From contig NSGV01000001.1 in NCBI GenBank assembly GCA_002300355.1, positions 5,475,074-5,539,073 of the forward strand: 64,000 bases of DNA, written 5' to 3'. The notes beneath the pieces were generated by a model, which saw nothing but the letters and a program-made list of their open reading frames with translations, searched no databases and was not told the DNA's origin. This DNA comes from Streptomyces sp. TLI_235 (GTDB lineage Bacteria > Actinomycetota > Actinomycetes > Streptomycetales > Streptomycetaceae). Below are positions 48,143-55,923 of the stretch, piece by piece; the stretch's first letter is position 1, and every line of letters begins with the position of its first letter. The position numbers and the translations under genes are program-made.

Positions 48143-48192
48143 TGGGGAATGGTGAGGAATAACAAGGCACAGTGAGGAACGGTGAGGAATTG
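48143..48192. promoter_or_regulatory. Tandem 10-bp operator array in the immunity region
   Basis: Five successive 10-mers start at 48143: TGGGGAATGG, TGAGGAATAA, CAAGGCACAG, TGAGGAACGG and TGAGGAATTG. Four fit TGRGGAAYNN, and the step is one helical turn, so bound proteins would line up on one face. It lies between the small XRE gene (-) and the second XRE gene (+). Confidence 0.75.
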
Positions 48193-48307
48193 GCCGGGGC
48201 GCCGTGCCCCACCTGCGGAAATGGCGGGAACCTGCCTGCGACATGGCGCGGCGCGTCTGGGATGCTGTTGCCAAACGTTGTCCAACGAGTGGCAGTCGGG
48301 AGCAGGT

Positions 48308-48883
48308 ATGAGCGCGGGCGAGGACGAGCAGCACCTCGACTGGGCAGGGCTCGGCGAGGAGATCCGCCGCAGCCGGGTAGCCCGCAAGCTCAGCCAGCAG
48401 CAGCTCGCCGAGCAGGCCGGCCTCGACCGGAAGACGGTCAGCAACTACGAGAACGGCGGGTGCCCTCCCCAGGCCGGATTCCGGACGGGTATCACTCGGT
48501 GGCCCGCGTGCTCGAGTGGGCGGATGGCAAGGTGGAGCAGACCCTTGGGGCGCCGGACCGGAGGGGGGAGCGGGCGGTGGCCCCCTCGCCCCTGGAGCCG
48601 ACCGCATCGCGGGGCGACTTGACGCCAGCTGAGCTCTATCCAGGGTCGTTGCCTTCGCGCGTGCGTGCGTGCGGGCCGGGGCCGATCCCGGGCTGCGGAC
48701 GACCTCGAGGAGGCTGCGGAGCGGCTTTTGCGGTCTGCCTCTGCCAGCCGCGGTCACCAGGGCGCGTACGGGATGGCCGCGTACCGGCCTCACGGCTGGA
48801 GTGAGGGTGACCCTGGCGTGCCGGAGGACGACCAAGAGCGCATCCGCCAGGCCGTCCGCGACTATCGCGAGGGCCGCCCGTAG
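48308..48883 (+). CDS. XRE-family regulator (two apparent frameshifts)
   Basis: ATG 48308 starts SAGEDEQHLDWAGLGEEIRRSRVARKLSQQQLAEQAGLDRKTVSNYENG, a clear HTH. One missing base near 48463 moves the frame to VPSPGRIPDGYHSVARVLEWADGKVEQTLG, and a further indel near 48660-48700 leads to DDLEEAAERLLRSASASRGH and DDQERIRQAVRDYREGRP ending at 48883. Corrected, it is about 190 aa. It heads the + strand unit with ImmA/IrrE and integrase and is the best candidate for the immunity repressor. Sequencing error is likelier than decay. Confidence 0.7.
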
Positions 48884-48929
48884 CGCTCCCATGCAGGTCG
48901 GCGGACGATCCTTCCCGGTGACCGAAAGT

Positions 48930-48966
48930 GCATAAACAGCTACATTTCGCGCCAGAAATCATGCAA
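48930..48966 (+). promoter_or_regulatory. A+T-rich promoter/operator before the ImmA gene
   Basis: The stretch contains a TGCAT ... ATGCA dyad enclosing TTCGCGCCAGAA and is clearly A+T-richer than its flanks. It precedes the ImmA/IrrE and integrase genes and may carry their promoter. Confidence 0.4.
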
Positions 48967-49009
48967 CAATCGCCCTGGCGAACCTCCCACCCGTCCACCC
49001 GGGAGAGGT

Positions 49010-49558
49010 ATGCCCGCAGCGCGACAGATACCGACGCTCTACGACCCATGCGCCGAGCTCGAGCACATGGGCATCCCCGTCATCCGGACCTGGCTCCGGG
49101 ACACCTGGGGAGCGTGGCTGCCGCAGGACCAGGCGATCGTCATCGCCGAGGGACTGAACGCCGTCCAAGAGCGATGCGTCCTTGCCCATGAGCTCGAGCA
49201 CGTCCTCGCCGGCGACACCCTTTGCGCCACCATTCGCGGAGTCCGCGCCGAGCTGCTCGCCGACCGCCGAGCCGCGCGCAAGCTCCTACCGATCAGCGAG
49301 TTCTACCGCGTCATGCAGTGGGCGAGCGATGAGTTCCAGATGGCCGAGGAGCTGCAGGTCACGCCCTGGATGATCCGGGCCCGCTACGCCGACCTCGAGG
49401 GGGTGCCCAGTGGCTGGGTACATCGAAGATCGCTGGCTGAACAAGCGGAAGGACCCGGAGACGAAAAAGCGGGAGCGCACCGCCCGTTGGGGCAAGGGAG
49501 CCCGTTACAAGGTCGCGGGCATCCCCGGCGTCCGGGACCGCGTGTTCACAACGCTTAA
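49010..49558 (+). CDS. ImmA/IrrE-family metallopeptidase
   Basis: The zinc motif HELEH (His60, Glu61, His64) lies in QERCVLAHELEHVLAGD, followed by RGVRAELLADRRAARKLLP, as in ImmA/IrrE proteases. ImmA cleaves its partner repressor to release a mobile element. The frame stays open to 49558, overlapping integrase by 149 bases. The sensible part ends near 49405, and one extra G in the run at 49398-49403 would place a stop at 49440. It starts 126 bases after the XRE gene. Confidence 0.82.
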   Translation: MPAARQIPTLYDPCAELEHMGIPVIRTWLRDTWGAWLPQDQAIVIAEGLNAVQERCVLAHELEHVLAGDTLCATIRGVRAELLADRRAARKLLPISEFYRVMQWASDEFQMAEELQVTPWMIRARYADLEGVPSGWVHRRSLAEQAEGPGDEKAGAHRPLGQGSPLQGRGHPRRPGPRVHNA

Positions 49559-50763
49559 GGATGCCGAGAACTGGAAGAGCACGGCGTCCACCGACGCCGG
49601 CCGCGGCACCTTCTACGACCCGCGCCACGGCGAGATGACGCTGCAGGAGTACGTCGACCAGCACTGGTGGCCCAGCCTGCGGAAGCCGCCCACCACGAAG
49701 CAGTCCATGCGGCCGAGGATCTACAACCACATCCTGCCGCACCTCGGGCCCAGCCCTCAACCGGATCGGCGACGAGCAGATCCGGTGGTGGGTGACGCAG
49801 GCCGAGAAGGACATCGACGTCAACACCCTGCGCACCACTTGGAAGCACTTCAGCAGCATCCTCCAGGCCGCGTACAAGGCCAAGAGGATCCCCGCGAACC
49901 CCTTCCGGGACGACGAGCTCCGGCCGCCCACCGCACCGACGAGCAAGGCGAAGGCGTGGTCGCTCGAGACGGTCCTCGCCGTCCGGGAGGCCCTCCCGCC
50001 GCGGTACCGGGTCCTCCTGGACCTGGCCGCCGGGGCCGGCCTGCGTCAGGGCGAGACGTTCGGCTTCAGCCCGGACGACATCGACGGCCTCAAGCTGAAC
50101 GTCACCCGGCAGGTCGTGAAGGTCGGCGGCCGGCTGGCGTTCGCCCCGCCGAAGGGCAACAAGGAGCGGACCACGGTGTGCCCGCCGGGCCTCGCCGCCC
50201 GCGTCCGGGCGCACACCGAGGAGTTCGGCACCGTCGAGGTCACCCTGCCGTGGATCGACCCGGCCCGGCCGAACCTCGAGTGGGAAAAGCGGCCGACCCG
50301 GACCGTCCGCCTTCTGGTGACCACGACGCGGCTGAACACGGCTGGCGGGGGCGCGGTGAACCGGACGACGTGGGACGAGAAGGTGTGGAAGCCGGCCCTC
50401 GCCAAGGCCGGTGTCATCCCGGAGCCGGTGCGGGAGAAGGTGCAGGGGGAGCGGTCGGTCTGGACGCGGTTCGTCTGGGCGATGCCGCGTGAGGACGGCT
50501 TCCACGTCCTGCGGCACACGTTCGCGTCCGTCGTCCTCCAGGGCGGCGAGACGATCACGACGCTCGCGGCCTGGCTCGGCCACTCGGACCCGGCGTTCAC
50601 CCTGCGGACCTACGTCCACTTCATGCCGGACGCCGGACGGCGCGGTCTCGAGGCCCTGTCGGCGTGGCTGTCGCCGGGCGAGGAGCCGGTGCGGGAACTC
50701 CCCGGAGCGTGGGTCAACGCTGAAACTCCCCCAGAACTCCCCGGCGGGCGTGAAGCGGCGTGA
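49410..50763 (+). CDS. int: Tyrosine integrase (one frameshift)
   Basis: GTG 49410 begins AGYIEDRWLNKR. Residues 1-65 are an arm-binding-like domain (GIPGVRDRVFTTLKDAENWK), then a SAM-like core-binding domain. The frame changes near 49750 and continues LNRIGDEQIRWWVTQAEKD and onward. The catalytic domain shows AGLRQGETFGF (Arg I), HVLRHTFAS (His-x-x-Arg) and LGHSDPAFTLRTYVHF (His/Tyr). Corrected length is about 450 aa. All catalytic residues are present. The frameshift is probably an error. Confidence 0.88.
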
Positions 50764-50856
50764 CCGGCCAGCGTTTCCGCTGGTTGTGGAGGCCGAGAAG
50801 GGCCGGGAAGGCCGTAGGTGACCAGAACCCGGCGTACAGGCCGCCTCGTCCGCTGC

Positions 50857-50895
50857 CCCCCAGGTCAGAGCTGGAGAAGCGCTCTGATCTGGGGG
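50857..50895 (+). terminator. Hairpin after integrase
   Basis: A 15-base stem with one mismatch (50857-50871 with 50881-50895) and 9-base loop lies 94 bases after the integrase stop, followed by TTCTGATT. It is probably the int terminator, or part of the attachment site. Confidence 0.6.
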
Positions 50896-50898
50896 TTC

Positions 50899-50938
50899 TG
50901 ATTCCTCGCCTTTCCTCACCTTGCCTCACGTTTCCTCG
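50899..50938 (-). promoter_or_regulatory. Second tandem 10-bp array beyond integrase
   Basis: On the minus strand four successive 10-mers read CGAGGAAACG, TGAGGCAAGG, TGAGGAAAGG and CGAGGAATCA. The unit closely matches the immunity array at 48143-48192. A shared binding protein is likely, either the XRE repressor or the integrase/excisionase complex. Confidence 0.6.
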
Positions 50939-50992
50939 ATCTGAGACTCCCCGGGCACTCCCCAACTCCCCAGGGACTCCCCAGAAACGGCT

Positions 50993-51028
50993 CCGTCCCA
51001 GACCCGGCTAATGCCAGGCCTGGGACGG
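50993..51028. terminator. Hairpin in the attP region
   Basis: A perfect 9-bp stem (50993-51001 with 51020-51028) with extra inner pairing. It may be a terminator or a structural part of the attachment region. Confidence 0.4.
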
Positions 51029-51084
51029 GCGCAAGGGGACCGCAGCGTCGACGAACCTCCCAGAACGGCGAGCCTCGGTCCCCA

Positions 51085-51127
51085 CCGCCTCTGCAGCGCC
51101 CGGTAGGAGCGGGCACTGCAGAGGCGG
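51085..51127. terminator. Very strong 12+5-bp hairpin
   Basis: Arms 51085-51096 and 51116-51127 pair perfectly over 12 bp, followed after one mismatch by five more pairs and a 7-base loop. The rest of 51128-51435 holds no convincing gene. An imperfect GGGCCC-type palindrome around 51405-51437 closes the region. Confidence 0.55.
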
Positions 51128-51435
51128 AGCCATTTGCTTGCCAGTCGCGTCAGCCCCTCAGGCATAGGAGCCGGCGCTCTTGGTGGGATCGGAAGGGGGG
51201 CCTGCTGATGGGATCTACAGAGCTGAGCTCAGCCGCTCCGTCTCGGGCGAATGCGTGGACGTCACTCGCCCGGTATCTCGGTGGTCGGGACGGTGCCGGC
51301 GAGAGCGCGCTGCGCGCAGACTGCCAGACGATCACACGTCATCATCGCCCCCAAGATCCATGCCACCCTCGTCACCGTAGCCGCGTTGGGCTGGCACGAT
51401 CTTGGGCCCCAGGACCCAATATTGGCTGGGCCCCC

Positions 51436-51597
51436 CTAATGGCTCAGCGTCGGACGGACTCCGTTCTCGCGGTCGCACCACGCCGCCGTGTGCTCCCGGG
51501 AGGGCGTCCAGTGCGAGTGCGGTATCCCCGGCATCGAGTGCTCCCGATCCTCGTCGATGCGCCAGGGGACGTAGCCCTTGTGACCATGTAGCTCCAT
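51436..51597 (-). CDS. Small protein next to the att region
   Basis: A 53-aa protein (GHKGYVPWRIDEDREHSMPGIPH, HTAAWCDREN) from ATG 51597 with GAGGTCC upstream. It follows the unknown gene at 51624 in the same direction. Composition is protein-like, but no family was recognised. Confidence 0.45.
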   Translation of the reverse strand: MELHGHKGYVPWRIDEDREHSMPGIPHSHWTPSREHTAAWCDRENGVRPTLSH

Positions 51598-51623
51598 TGG
51601 CCGGACCTCGTACTGGGCCGCAG

Positions 51624-52066
51624 TCACCGGATGATCCGGCGGTTGTCGTACGCCTCGCTGAAGCTGTCCCAGACAAAGACCCAGCCGCTCTCCGGATCCG
51701 TGTATGCGCGGCCATCCCGCTCCAGGACGCACCAGCCCTCATGCTGGCCGCTCGACCCGAAGTACTGCACCACGCCCTGACTGAGGATCGCCTTGGGGTC
51801 GACGGGGTCCGGCACCGGCGAGGCCAGCCGGCGGGAGTCTCGGCCAGCCGTCCCCTGGCCCGCGGCACTCGACGCGATGACCTCCAGCCCCTTCGACTCC
51901 AAGTGGTGCTCGGTGCACAGCACGATCGGCAGCACCCGGACGACGCCGCAGATCCGGAAAGTCTGGTGGCCGGCGTCGTGCAGCGTGGCCTCTCGGGCGG
52001 TCAGCCCGCACCCCTCGCGTAGCAAGCCGTCCCCGCGGCCTGCATCTCGGTCAGCTGCCGCTTCAC
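51624..52066 (-). CDS. Streptomyces-type unknown protein (one frameshift)
   Basis: GTG 52066 (GGGAGG upstream; GTGA overlap) begins KRQLTEMQAAGTACYAR. The sense then continues in the second frame with EGCGLTAREATLHDAGHQTF and ICGVVRVLPIVLCTEHHLES, a pattern common in small Streptomyces proteins next to XRE regulators, and on to WVFVWDSFSEAYDNRRIIR. One base is missing near 52015. Corrected length is about 147 aa, possibly two merged units. Function is unknown. Confidence 0.55.
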
Positions 52067-52263
52067 CCCCGACCTCCCTTGCAGCCCTTGCAGGCGACGA
52101 TCGCCCAGCCGAGCGGGGCGCCCGGCTCGGCACTCTCGGTGTACACGTGCCCGTCGGGGACGAGCGGGGGCTCCGCGGAGCCGCAGTGAATGCACGCTTC
52201 ACCGTGCAGGCGAGCGGGGCTGATGGCTTCCGCCAGCACTGGCGGTGTGGTGTGTGCTGTCAC
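52063..52263 (-). CDS. Small zinc-ribbon protein
   Basis: A 66-aa protein: ACIHCGSAEPPLVPDGHVYTE and VACKGCKG supply two CxxC pairs for one zinc ribbon. GTG 52263. It is in the same unit as, and downstream of, the XRE-TPR gene. Function is unknown. Confidence 0.6.
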   Translation of the reverse strand: MTAHTTPPVLAEAISPARLHGEACIHCGSAEPPLVPDGHVYTESAEPGAPLGWAIVACKGCKGGRG

Positions 52264-52319
52264 GCCGGAGATCGTCCCCGCGCGCAGACGCCGAAAGTGC
52301 CACAGGCTGTGGCACTCTT

Positions 52320-53504
52320 TCAGACCGCCTGGGCCCACCGGGCAAGCGCCACCAGCCGGGCGGTCTTCCCCCTGTCGAGCCGGACCAGCGTTCCAAGCAG
52401 GTCGCGCACCTGGCCGTGCTCCCGGACGTGCTGTGGAGCGATCTGCCGGGCCGCCTCGAGCGACTCGTGCGCGTGCTGCCGGCGGCCGATCAATGCCTGC
52501 GCCCGGGCGAGGTCGATCCAGTAGTGCGACCTGCGCTCGGCGCCGAGGTCCAGCGGCGGCGCCCAGCGGCCGGCCTCCGCGACCGCGGCCTGCAGGGCAC
52601 CCGGCTCGGCAAGCTCCACCGCAACGGCCAGCCGGTGAATACGGAGCGAGTGAGGGCCCACCGCAGTGCCCTCATACAGCCGCTCGGGCACCGCGCCGCC
52701 GAGCCGGTCCGCCTCCGCGAGGTGGTCGTGCGCGGCAGATGAGTCACGGAGCCGGCCAGCGACGACAGCGGCCCGCATGTGCAGCGCTGCCCCGGCGGCG
52801 GCGAGCGGCGTGGTGGTCGGCGCGGGCATCTCATCGACGGCGGCGCGCAGACCTCGCAGGCCAGCGGTGAGGCGGCCAGACGCGAGGTGAGTCTCGGTGC
52901 GGACGTAGGCTGCGGTGGCGGTCAGCGAGTCGTCCTCGGCCCGGTCGGCGGCCCACCGCATCAACTCCACCATGCGCGCGCTGAGGTCGCGGTACCCGTG
53001 CTTGTAGGCCACCGCGTCGGCTGCCCGCACGGCGAGCGCGAGGAGGTGCGCGGCGCGGCGCCGCTCATCGCCGGCGGCCTGGTCGACCGCGCGGAACAGC
53101 TCCTCGAGGAGCGCCGGAGCCTGCTCGGAGAGGCGCGCGTACCGGCTGTTCACCCGGTCGTCCGTCGCGGCCTGCACTGCCGCGGCGAGCTCGTCCAACG
53201 GCCGCACCGGGCCGTCATCCGGCAGGTCGTACGCCGCGACTGCGGTCCGCAGCGCGGGGATCGCGGCGTGCACCCTGCTGTCCGACCGGCCGGGCCCGTC
53301 GAGGAGCGCCTCGGGCGTCGTCCGCAGAGCCCGCGCGAGCGCCTCGAGGATCGCGTCGGAAGGGACGCGCTCCCCCTCCTCGCTCTTGCGGATCATGCTG
53401 ACGGAGACGCCGCTGGCCTCCCAGATCTGACGCCTCGACAGTCGCAGGGCGGCGCGGGCGGTCGCGATGCGGAGGCCGAGCTCGGTACTCGTGCGGGCGG
53501 GCAT
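52320..53504 (-). CDS. XRE-family regulator with TPR domain
   Basis: A 394-aa protein. Residues 8-65 are an HTH (LGLRIATARAALRLSRRQIWEASGVSVSMIRKSEEGERVPS). The rest is helical TPR-like repeats (AHLLALAVRAADAVAYKHGYRDLSARMVELMRWAA, ALIGRRQHAHESLEAARQIA). This layout is typical of Streptomyces regulators that sense peptides or small molecules. The 34-amino-acid-period repeats and length suit the family. It may be a lysogeny-region cargo regulator of the downstream zinc-protein genes. Confidence 0.88.
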   Translation of the reverse strand: MPARTSTELGLRIATARAALRLSRRQIWEASGVSVSMIRKSEEGERVPSDAILEALARALRTTPEALLDGPGRSDSRVHAAIPALRTAVAAYDLPDDGPVRPLDELAAAVQAATDDRVNSRYARLSEQAPALLEELFRAVDQAAGDERRRAAHLLALAVRAADAVAYKHGYRDLSARMVELMRWAADRAEDDSLTATAAYVRTETHLASGRLTAGLRGLRAAVDEMPAPTTTPLAAAGAALHMRAAVVAGRLRDSSAAHDHLAEADRLGGAVPERLYEGTAVGPHSLRIHRLAVAVELAEPGALQAAVAEAGRWAPPLDLGAERRSHYWIDLARAQALIGRRQHAHESLEAARQIAPQHVREHGQVRDLLGTLVRLDRGKTARLVALARWAQAV

Positions 53505-53577
53505 ACGGGCACGGTACCCGCGCCGTCACACCCGAGTGCGCGATTCAGCCGCCTGGGCCCCCTCGGGTGGGTGTTCG

Positions 53578-54222
53578 TCAACCTGCCGTGAGCACCTGGT
53601 CGACCAAGTCCTCGAGGGAGTCGGCCCGGTAGTCCGCGGCGGCCGCCTCGGCGGTGTCGGCGAGGAGGTAGCCGATCGGCCCGCGGCGGAGGTGCGCGGT
53701 CCGCAGGCCAGCCGCGGCGGCCGGGGCGACATCGTTCGCCGGGTGGTCGCCGACGTAGAGGATCTGCTGCAGGTCGCCCGGCGCCCACTCGGCGACCCGA
53801 GCGAAGAAGCCGGGCGAGGGCTTCGACACGCCCCACTCCGCCGACGTGGCGACGCCGTCGGCGGGCAGCCGCATCGACCTCAGCACGTCGCCGACGCGGT
53901 GGTTCTGGTTGCCAGCGATGCCAACCCACAGCCCGGCGTCCTGCAAGCGGGCCAGGGCGGGCCGGACGTCCGGGTAGAGGTCGCCCTCGTCGAGGTGCTC
54001 GTCGGCGCCGGCCGCGCGCCGCGCGTTCCACTCAGCCGGCACGTCGCAGCCCGGCCGGATCAGCCGGATCGCCTCGGCGTTATCGAGGCCTTGGGCGACG
54101 ACCGCGCCGACGAGGGCGGACATGGTGTGCGCGGGGACGCCGAGCCACCGGGCCCAGTCCGTCCAGTACCGGGTGTCGCTGGTCAGGGTCTCGCCGATAT
54201 CGAACACGACCGACTTGATCAT
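53578..54222 (-). CDS. HAD-family hydrolase, copy 1
   Basis: A 214-aa protein. Motif I is VVFDIGETL (Asp8, with Gly in place of the second Asp), motif II IAGNQN, motif III KPSPGFF, and motif IV ILYVGDHPANDVAPAAAAG. The full set implies a phosphatase-like or related hydrolase acting on a small substrate. It is clearly paralogous to the next gene (54370). The ATG follows TACGCT by six bases, suggesting a leaderless transcript. It lies among probable lysogeny-expressed cargo genes. The substrate is unknown. Confidence 0.85.
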   Translation of the reverse strand: MIKSVVFDIGETLTSDTRYWTDWARWLGVPAHTMSALVGAVVAQGLDNAEAIRLIRPGCDVPAEWNARRAAGADEHLDEGDLYPDVRPALARLQDAGLWVGIAGNQNHRVGDVLRSMRLPADGVATSAEWGVSKPSPGFFARVAEWAPGDLQQILYVGDHPANDVAPAAAAGLRTAHLRRGPIGYLLADTAEAAAADYRADSLEDLVDQVLTAG

Positions 54223-54228
54223 TCGGGC

Positions 54229-54360
54229 AGCGTAGCCAGGTGGCGCGCCGACGACCAGCTCGCCTCGACCTGGTACTCAACCGGGAAGGCCGCCAGGCCC
54301 TCTCCGAACGGCAGGACCGGCCGGAGGCGCGACAGGTCGACGAGCGACTGTACGGCTGGG
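54229..54360 (-). pseudogene. Possible gene remnant between the HAD paralogs
   Basis: A frame without a start codon reads LSRLRPVLPFGEGLAAFPVEYQ and ASWSSARHLATLPE, ending at a TGA that overlaps the copy-1 start. It is coherent protein sequence but has no beginning, so it looks like the 3' remnant of a lost gene. Confidence 0.35.
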
Positions 54361-54369
54361 CGTCGGCGA

Positions 54370-55029
54370 TCAGTGCCCTGCAGCGTTGAACTTGGCGATC
54401 AGCTCGGGCAGCTCGGCGAGCGAGTCGATCCGGAACGTCGACCGATCGGCAGCCGGGTCGTGCTGCTGGATCCAGCCCCACGGCCCGCGGCGGATCAGCG
54501 CGGTGCGCATTCCGGCAGCGAGCGCGGGCAGCACGTCGTTGTCGAGGCGGTCACCAACGTAGAGGATCTCCTGCGGGGCGAACGCCACGGCCTCGGCGAC
54601 GCGCTCGAAGAACGACGGGTCCGGCTTGCTGGCACCCCAGTCGTCGCTCGTTCCGATCAGGTCGACGTCGCCCTCGAAGAGCTCGCGCAGGATCTTCCCG
54701 GCGCGCACGGTCTGGTTCCCGGCAATGGCCAGCCGCAGACCGTCGGCCCGGAGACGGACGAACGTGCGGCGGACATCCGGGTACACGTCCTCCTCGCCGA
54801 ACCACTCCGGCCGGCCAGCCTCGGCACGATTCTCGCGCTCCTCGTCCAGGTCGAAGCCCGGCCGGAACACCTGGAACGTCTCGCGGTAGTCCCGGCCCTC
54901 GGCGATGACGGCGCCGAACTGTGCCACGAAAGTGTGCCGGGGGACGCCGAGCCAGTCGGCCCACGTGCCGTACTCCCTGGTCTCGTCCACCAGGCACTCG
55001 CCAACGTCGAAAGCCACTGCCTTGATCAT
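54370..55029 (-). CDS. HAD-family hydrolase, copy 2
   Basis: A 219-aa protein. Motif I is VAFDVGECLVDE, motif II IAGNQT, motif III KPDPSFF, and motif IV ILYVGDRLDNDVLPALAAG. It shares the order WADWLGVPxHTF, EDVYPDVR and IRRGPWGW with copy 1 (WARWLGVPAHT, DLYPDVR, RRGPIGY). The promoter CTGACA-18-TACGCT (55065-55036) ends six bases before the ATG, so the mRNA should be leaderless. Two diverged tandem copies suggest duplication within the lysogeny region. Confidence 0.87.
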   Translation of the reverse strand: MIKAVAFDVGECLVDETREYGTWADWLGVPRHTFVAQFGAVIAEGRDYRETFQVFRPGFDLDEERENRAEAGRPEWFGEEDVYPDVRRTFVRLRADGLRLAIAGNQTVRAGKILRELFEGDVDLIGTSDDWGASKPDPSFFERVAEAVAFAPQEILYVGDRLDNDVLPALAAGMRTALIRRGPWGWIQQHDPAADRSTFRIDSLAELPELIAKFNAAGH

Positions 55030-55035
55030 GTGGGC

Positions 55036-55065
55036 AGCGTAGACACGGCACCGCGGGGATGTCAG
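55036..55065 (-). promoter_or_regulatory. Leaderless promoter for HAD copy 2
   Basis: Minus-strand CTGACA (55065-55060), an 18-base spacer and TACGCT (55041-55036) are followed by six bases and the ATG at 55029. This is close to the vegetative sigma consensus and would start the mRNA at the A of the start codon. The TACGCT-GCCC-ATG block is repeated before copy 1. Confidence 0.72.
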
Positions 55066-55114
55066 CCCCGCACTTTGCAGCCCACTGCCGCGGGCGCCAA
55101 CCAGGTGCTCGACC

Positions 55115-55384
55115 TAGGCTCAGGCCATGACAAGCGCGCCCCAGCCCACCGAGGCCGCACAACGACTCGCCAGCCGCTACGCGCGGTTCCTCGAGCTCGT
55201 CGACCAGTGCGCCCGGGCCGTCGCGGCCGGAGACTGGGTGGTCCTCGCCGACGAGACAGGCGAGCTCTCGGTCACGGCCGACGAGGTATCGGCGGCCGCC
55301 GAGGCGCTGACCCGAGACGAGCAGCCGACCAGCGGGGCAGACATCCTCGCGGCAGTGAAGGAACAGGCCCGGCCTGCGGACTGA
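55115..55384 (+). CDS. Small helical protein, leaderless start
   Basis: An 85-aa protein from ATG 55127 (the first 12 bases listed are its promoter box): TAGGCT at 55115-55120 ends six bases before the ATG, the spacing of a leaderless transcript. The protein is helical and Ala-rich (AAQRLASRYARFLELVDQCARAV, LSVTADEVSAAAEALTRDE). It diverges from HAD copy 2 over 97 bp, so the two probably share control. No family was recognised. Confidence 0.68.
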
Positions 55385-55446
55385 CCACCTCAGAAGGCAC
55401 AGAACCGCCCCCGCACCGGCCGTCAGAAGACCAGTACGGGGGCAGT

Positions 55447-55750
55447 GTGGTGGGAACGGCGCCAGACCGGCATCTCTCCGCGATATGACCCCGCCTCGAG
55501 AGACCGAGCCGTCCCACCACCCTTGGGGGTGTCGCCACCCTACGAGCCCGGATCACGGGCCGACGCATGCTGGTGTGGCGAGGGACCGCCCAGGGGGTGT
55601 GCGGCCCCTCGCCACACGCAGCCGCGCCTCGCCTTCCCCCACGGATGGCAAAGCGCGGTGTGGTGGGGCGAGCGTCGGACCGGCCGCCCCTCCGAGGTAC
55701 GACCGCTCCGCGCCGCCCCACCACTGCCCGAAGGCGTCGCCACCCTACGA
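55447..55750. other. Three-hairpin structured region without a gene
   Basis: Within the 539-bp gap 55385-55923 lie three stem-loops: 55447-55455 with 55512-55520 (9 bp), 55573-55584 with 55606-55617 (12 bp), and 55660-55670 with 55714-55724 (11 bp). Their left arms share GTGTGG(TG/CG)RGGG. A 15-bp direct repeat occurs at 55531 and 55736, so hairpins 1 and 3 are parts of a diverged duplication of about 205 bp. It may be a structured RNA or leader upstream of the lipoprotein. No frame through it looks like protein. Confidence 0.6.
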
Positions 55751-55923
55751 CGCCCGCGTCCACACCTGAGGACCTCACGCCGAATCCGGGACCCCGCGCC
55801 CAACCGGCCGACCCAGGGCCCGGGACCAGCAACCCAACGGCGGTCACGGAAACGCAACTCCCCGGCCCGCCAACCACGGCATCGCTACGTTCGGGTCGAC
55901 ATCCCCCGAGCTCAGAGGACCCC

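Larger units (their letters stand above)
50697..50982. other. ACTCCCC repeats flanking a probable attP
   Basis: ACTCCCC occurs at 50697, 50724 and 50736 in the end of int, and at 50946, 50957, 50965 and 50976 beyond it. Two clusters of short direct repeats about 200 bp apart, next to a tyrosine integrase, look like arm-type binding sites. The core crossover site would then lie at about 50743-50945. I could not identify a tRNA-derived core by eye. Confidence 0.5.

Noticed and set aside
49010..49558. The C-terminal 50 residues of the ImmA frame as real protein
   Set aside because: They overlap the integrase N-terminal coding region and have shadow-frame composition.
51208..51591. A 127-codon + strand frame beside the att region
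   Set aside because: Arg/Pro/Ser-rich, no ribosome site, no domain, and it overlaps a better minus-strand frame at 51436-51597.
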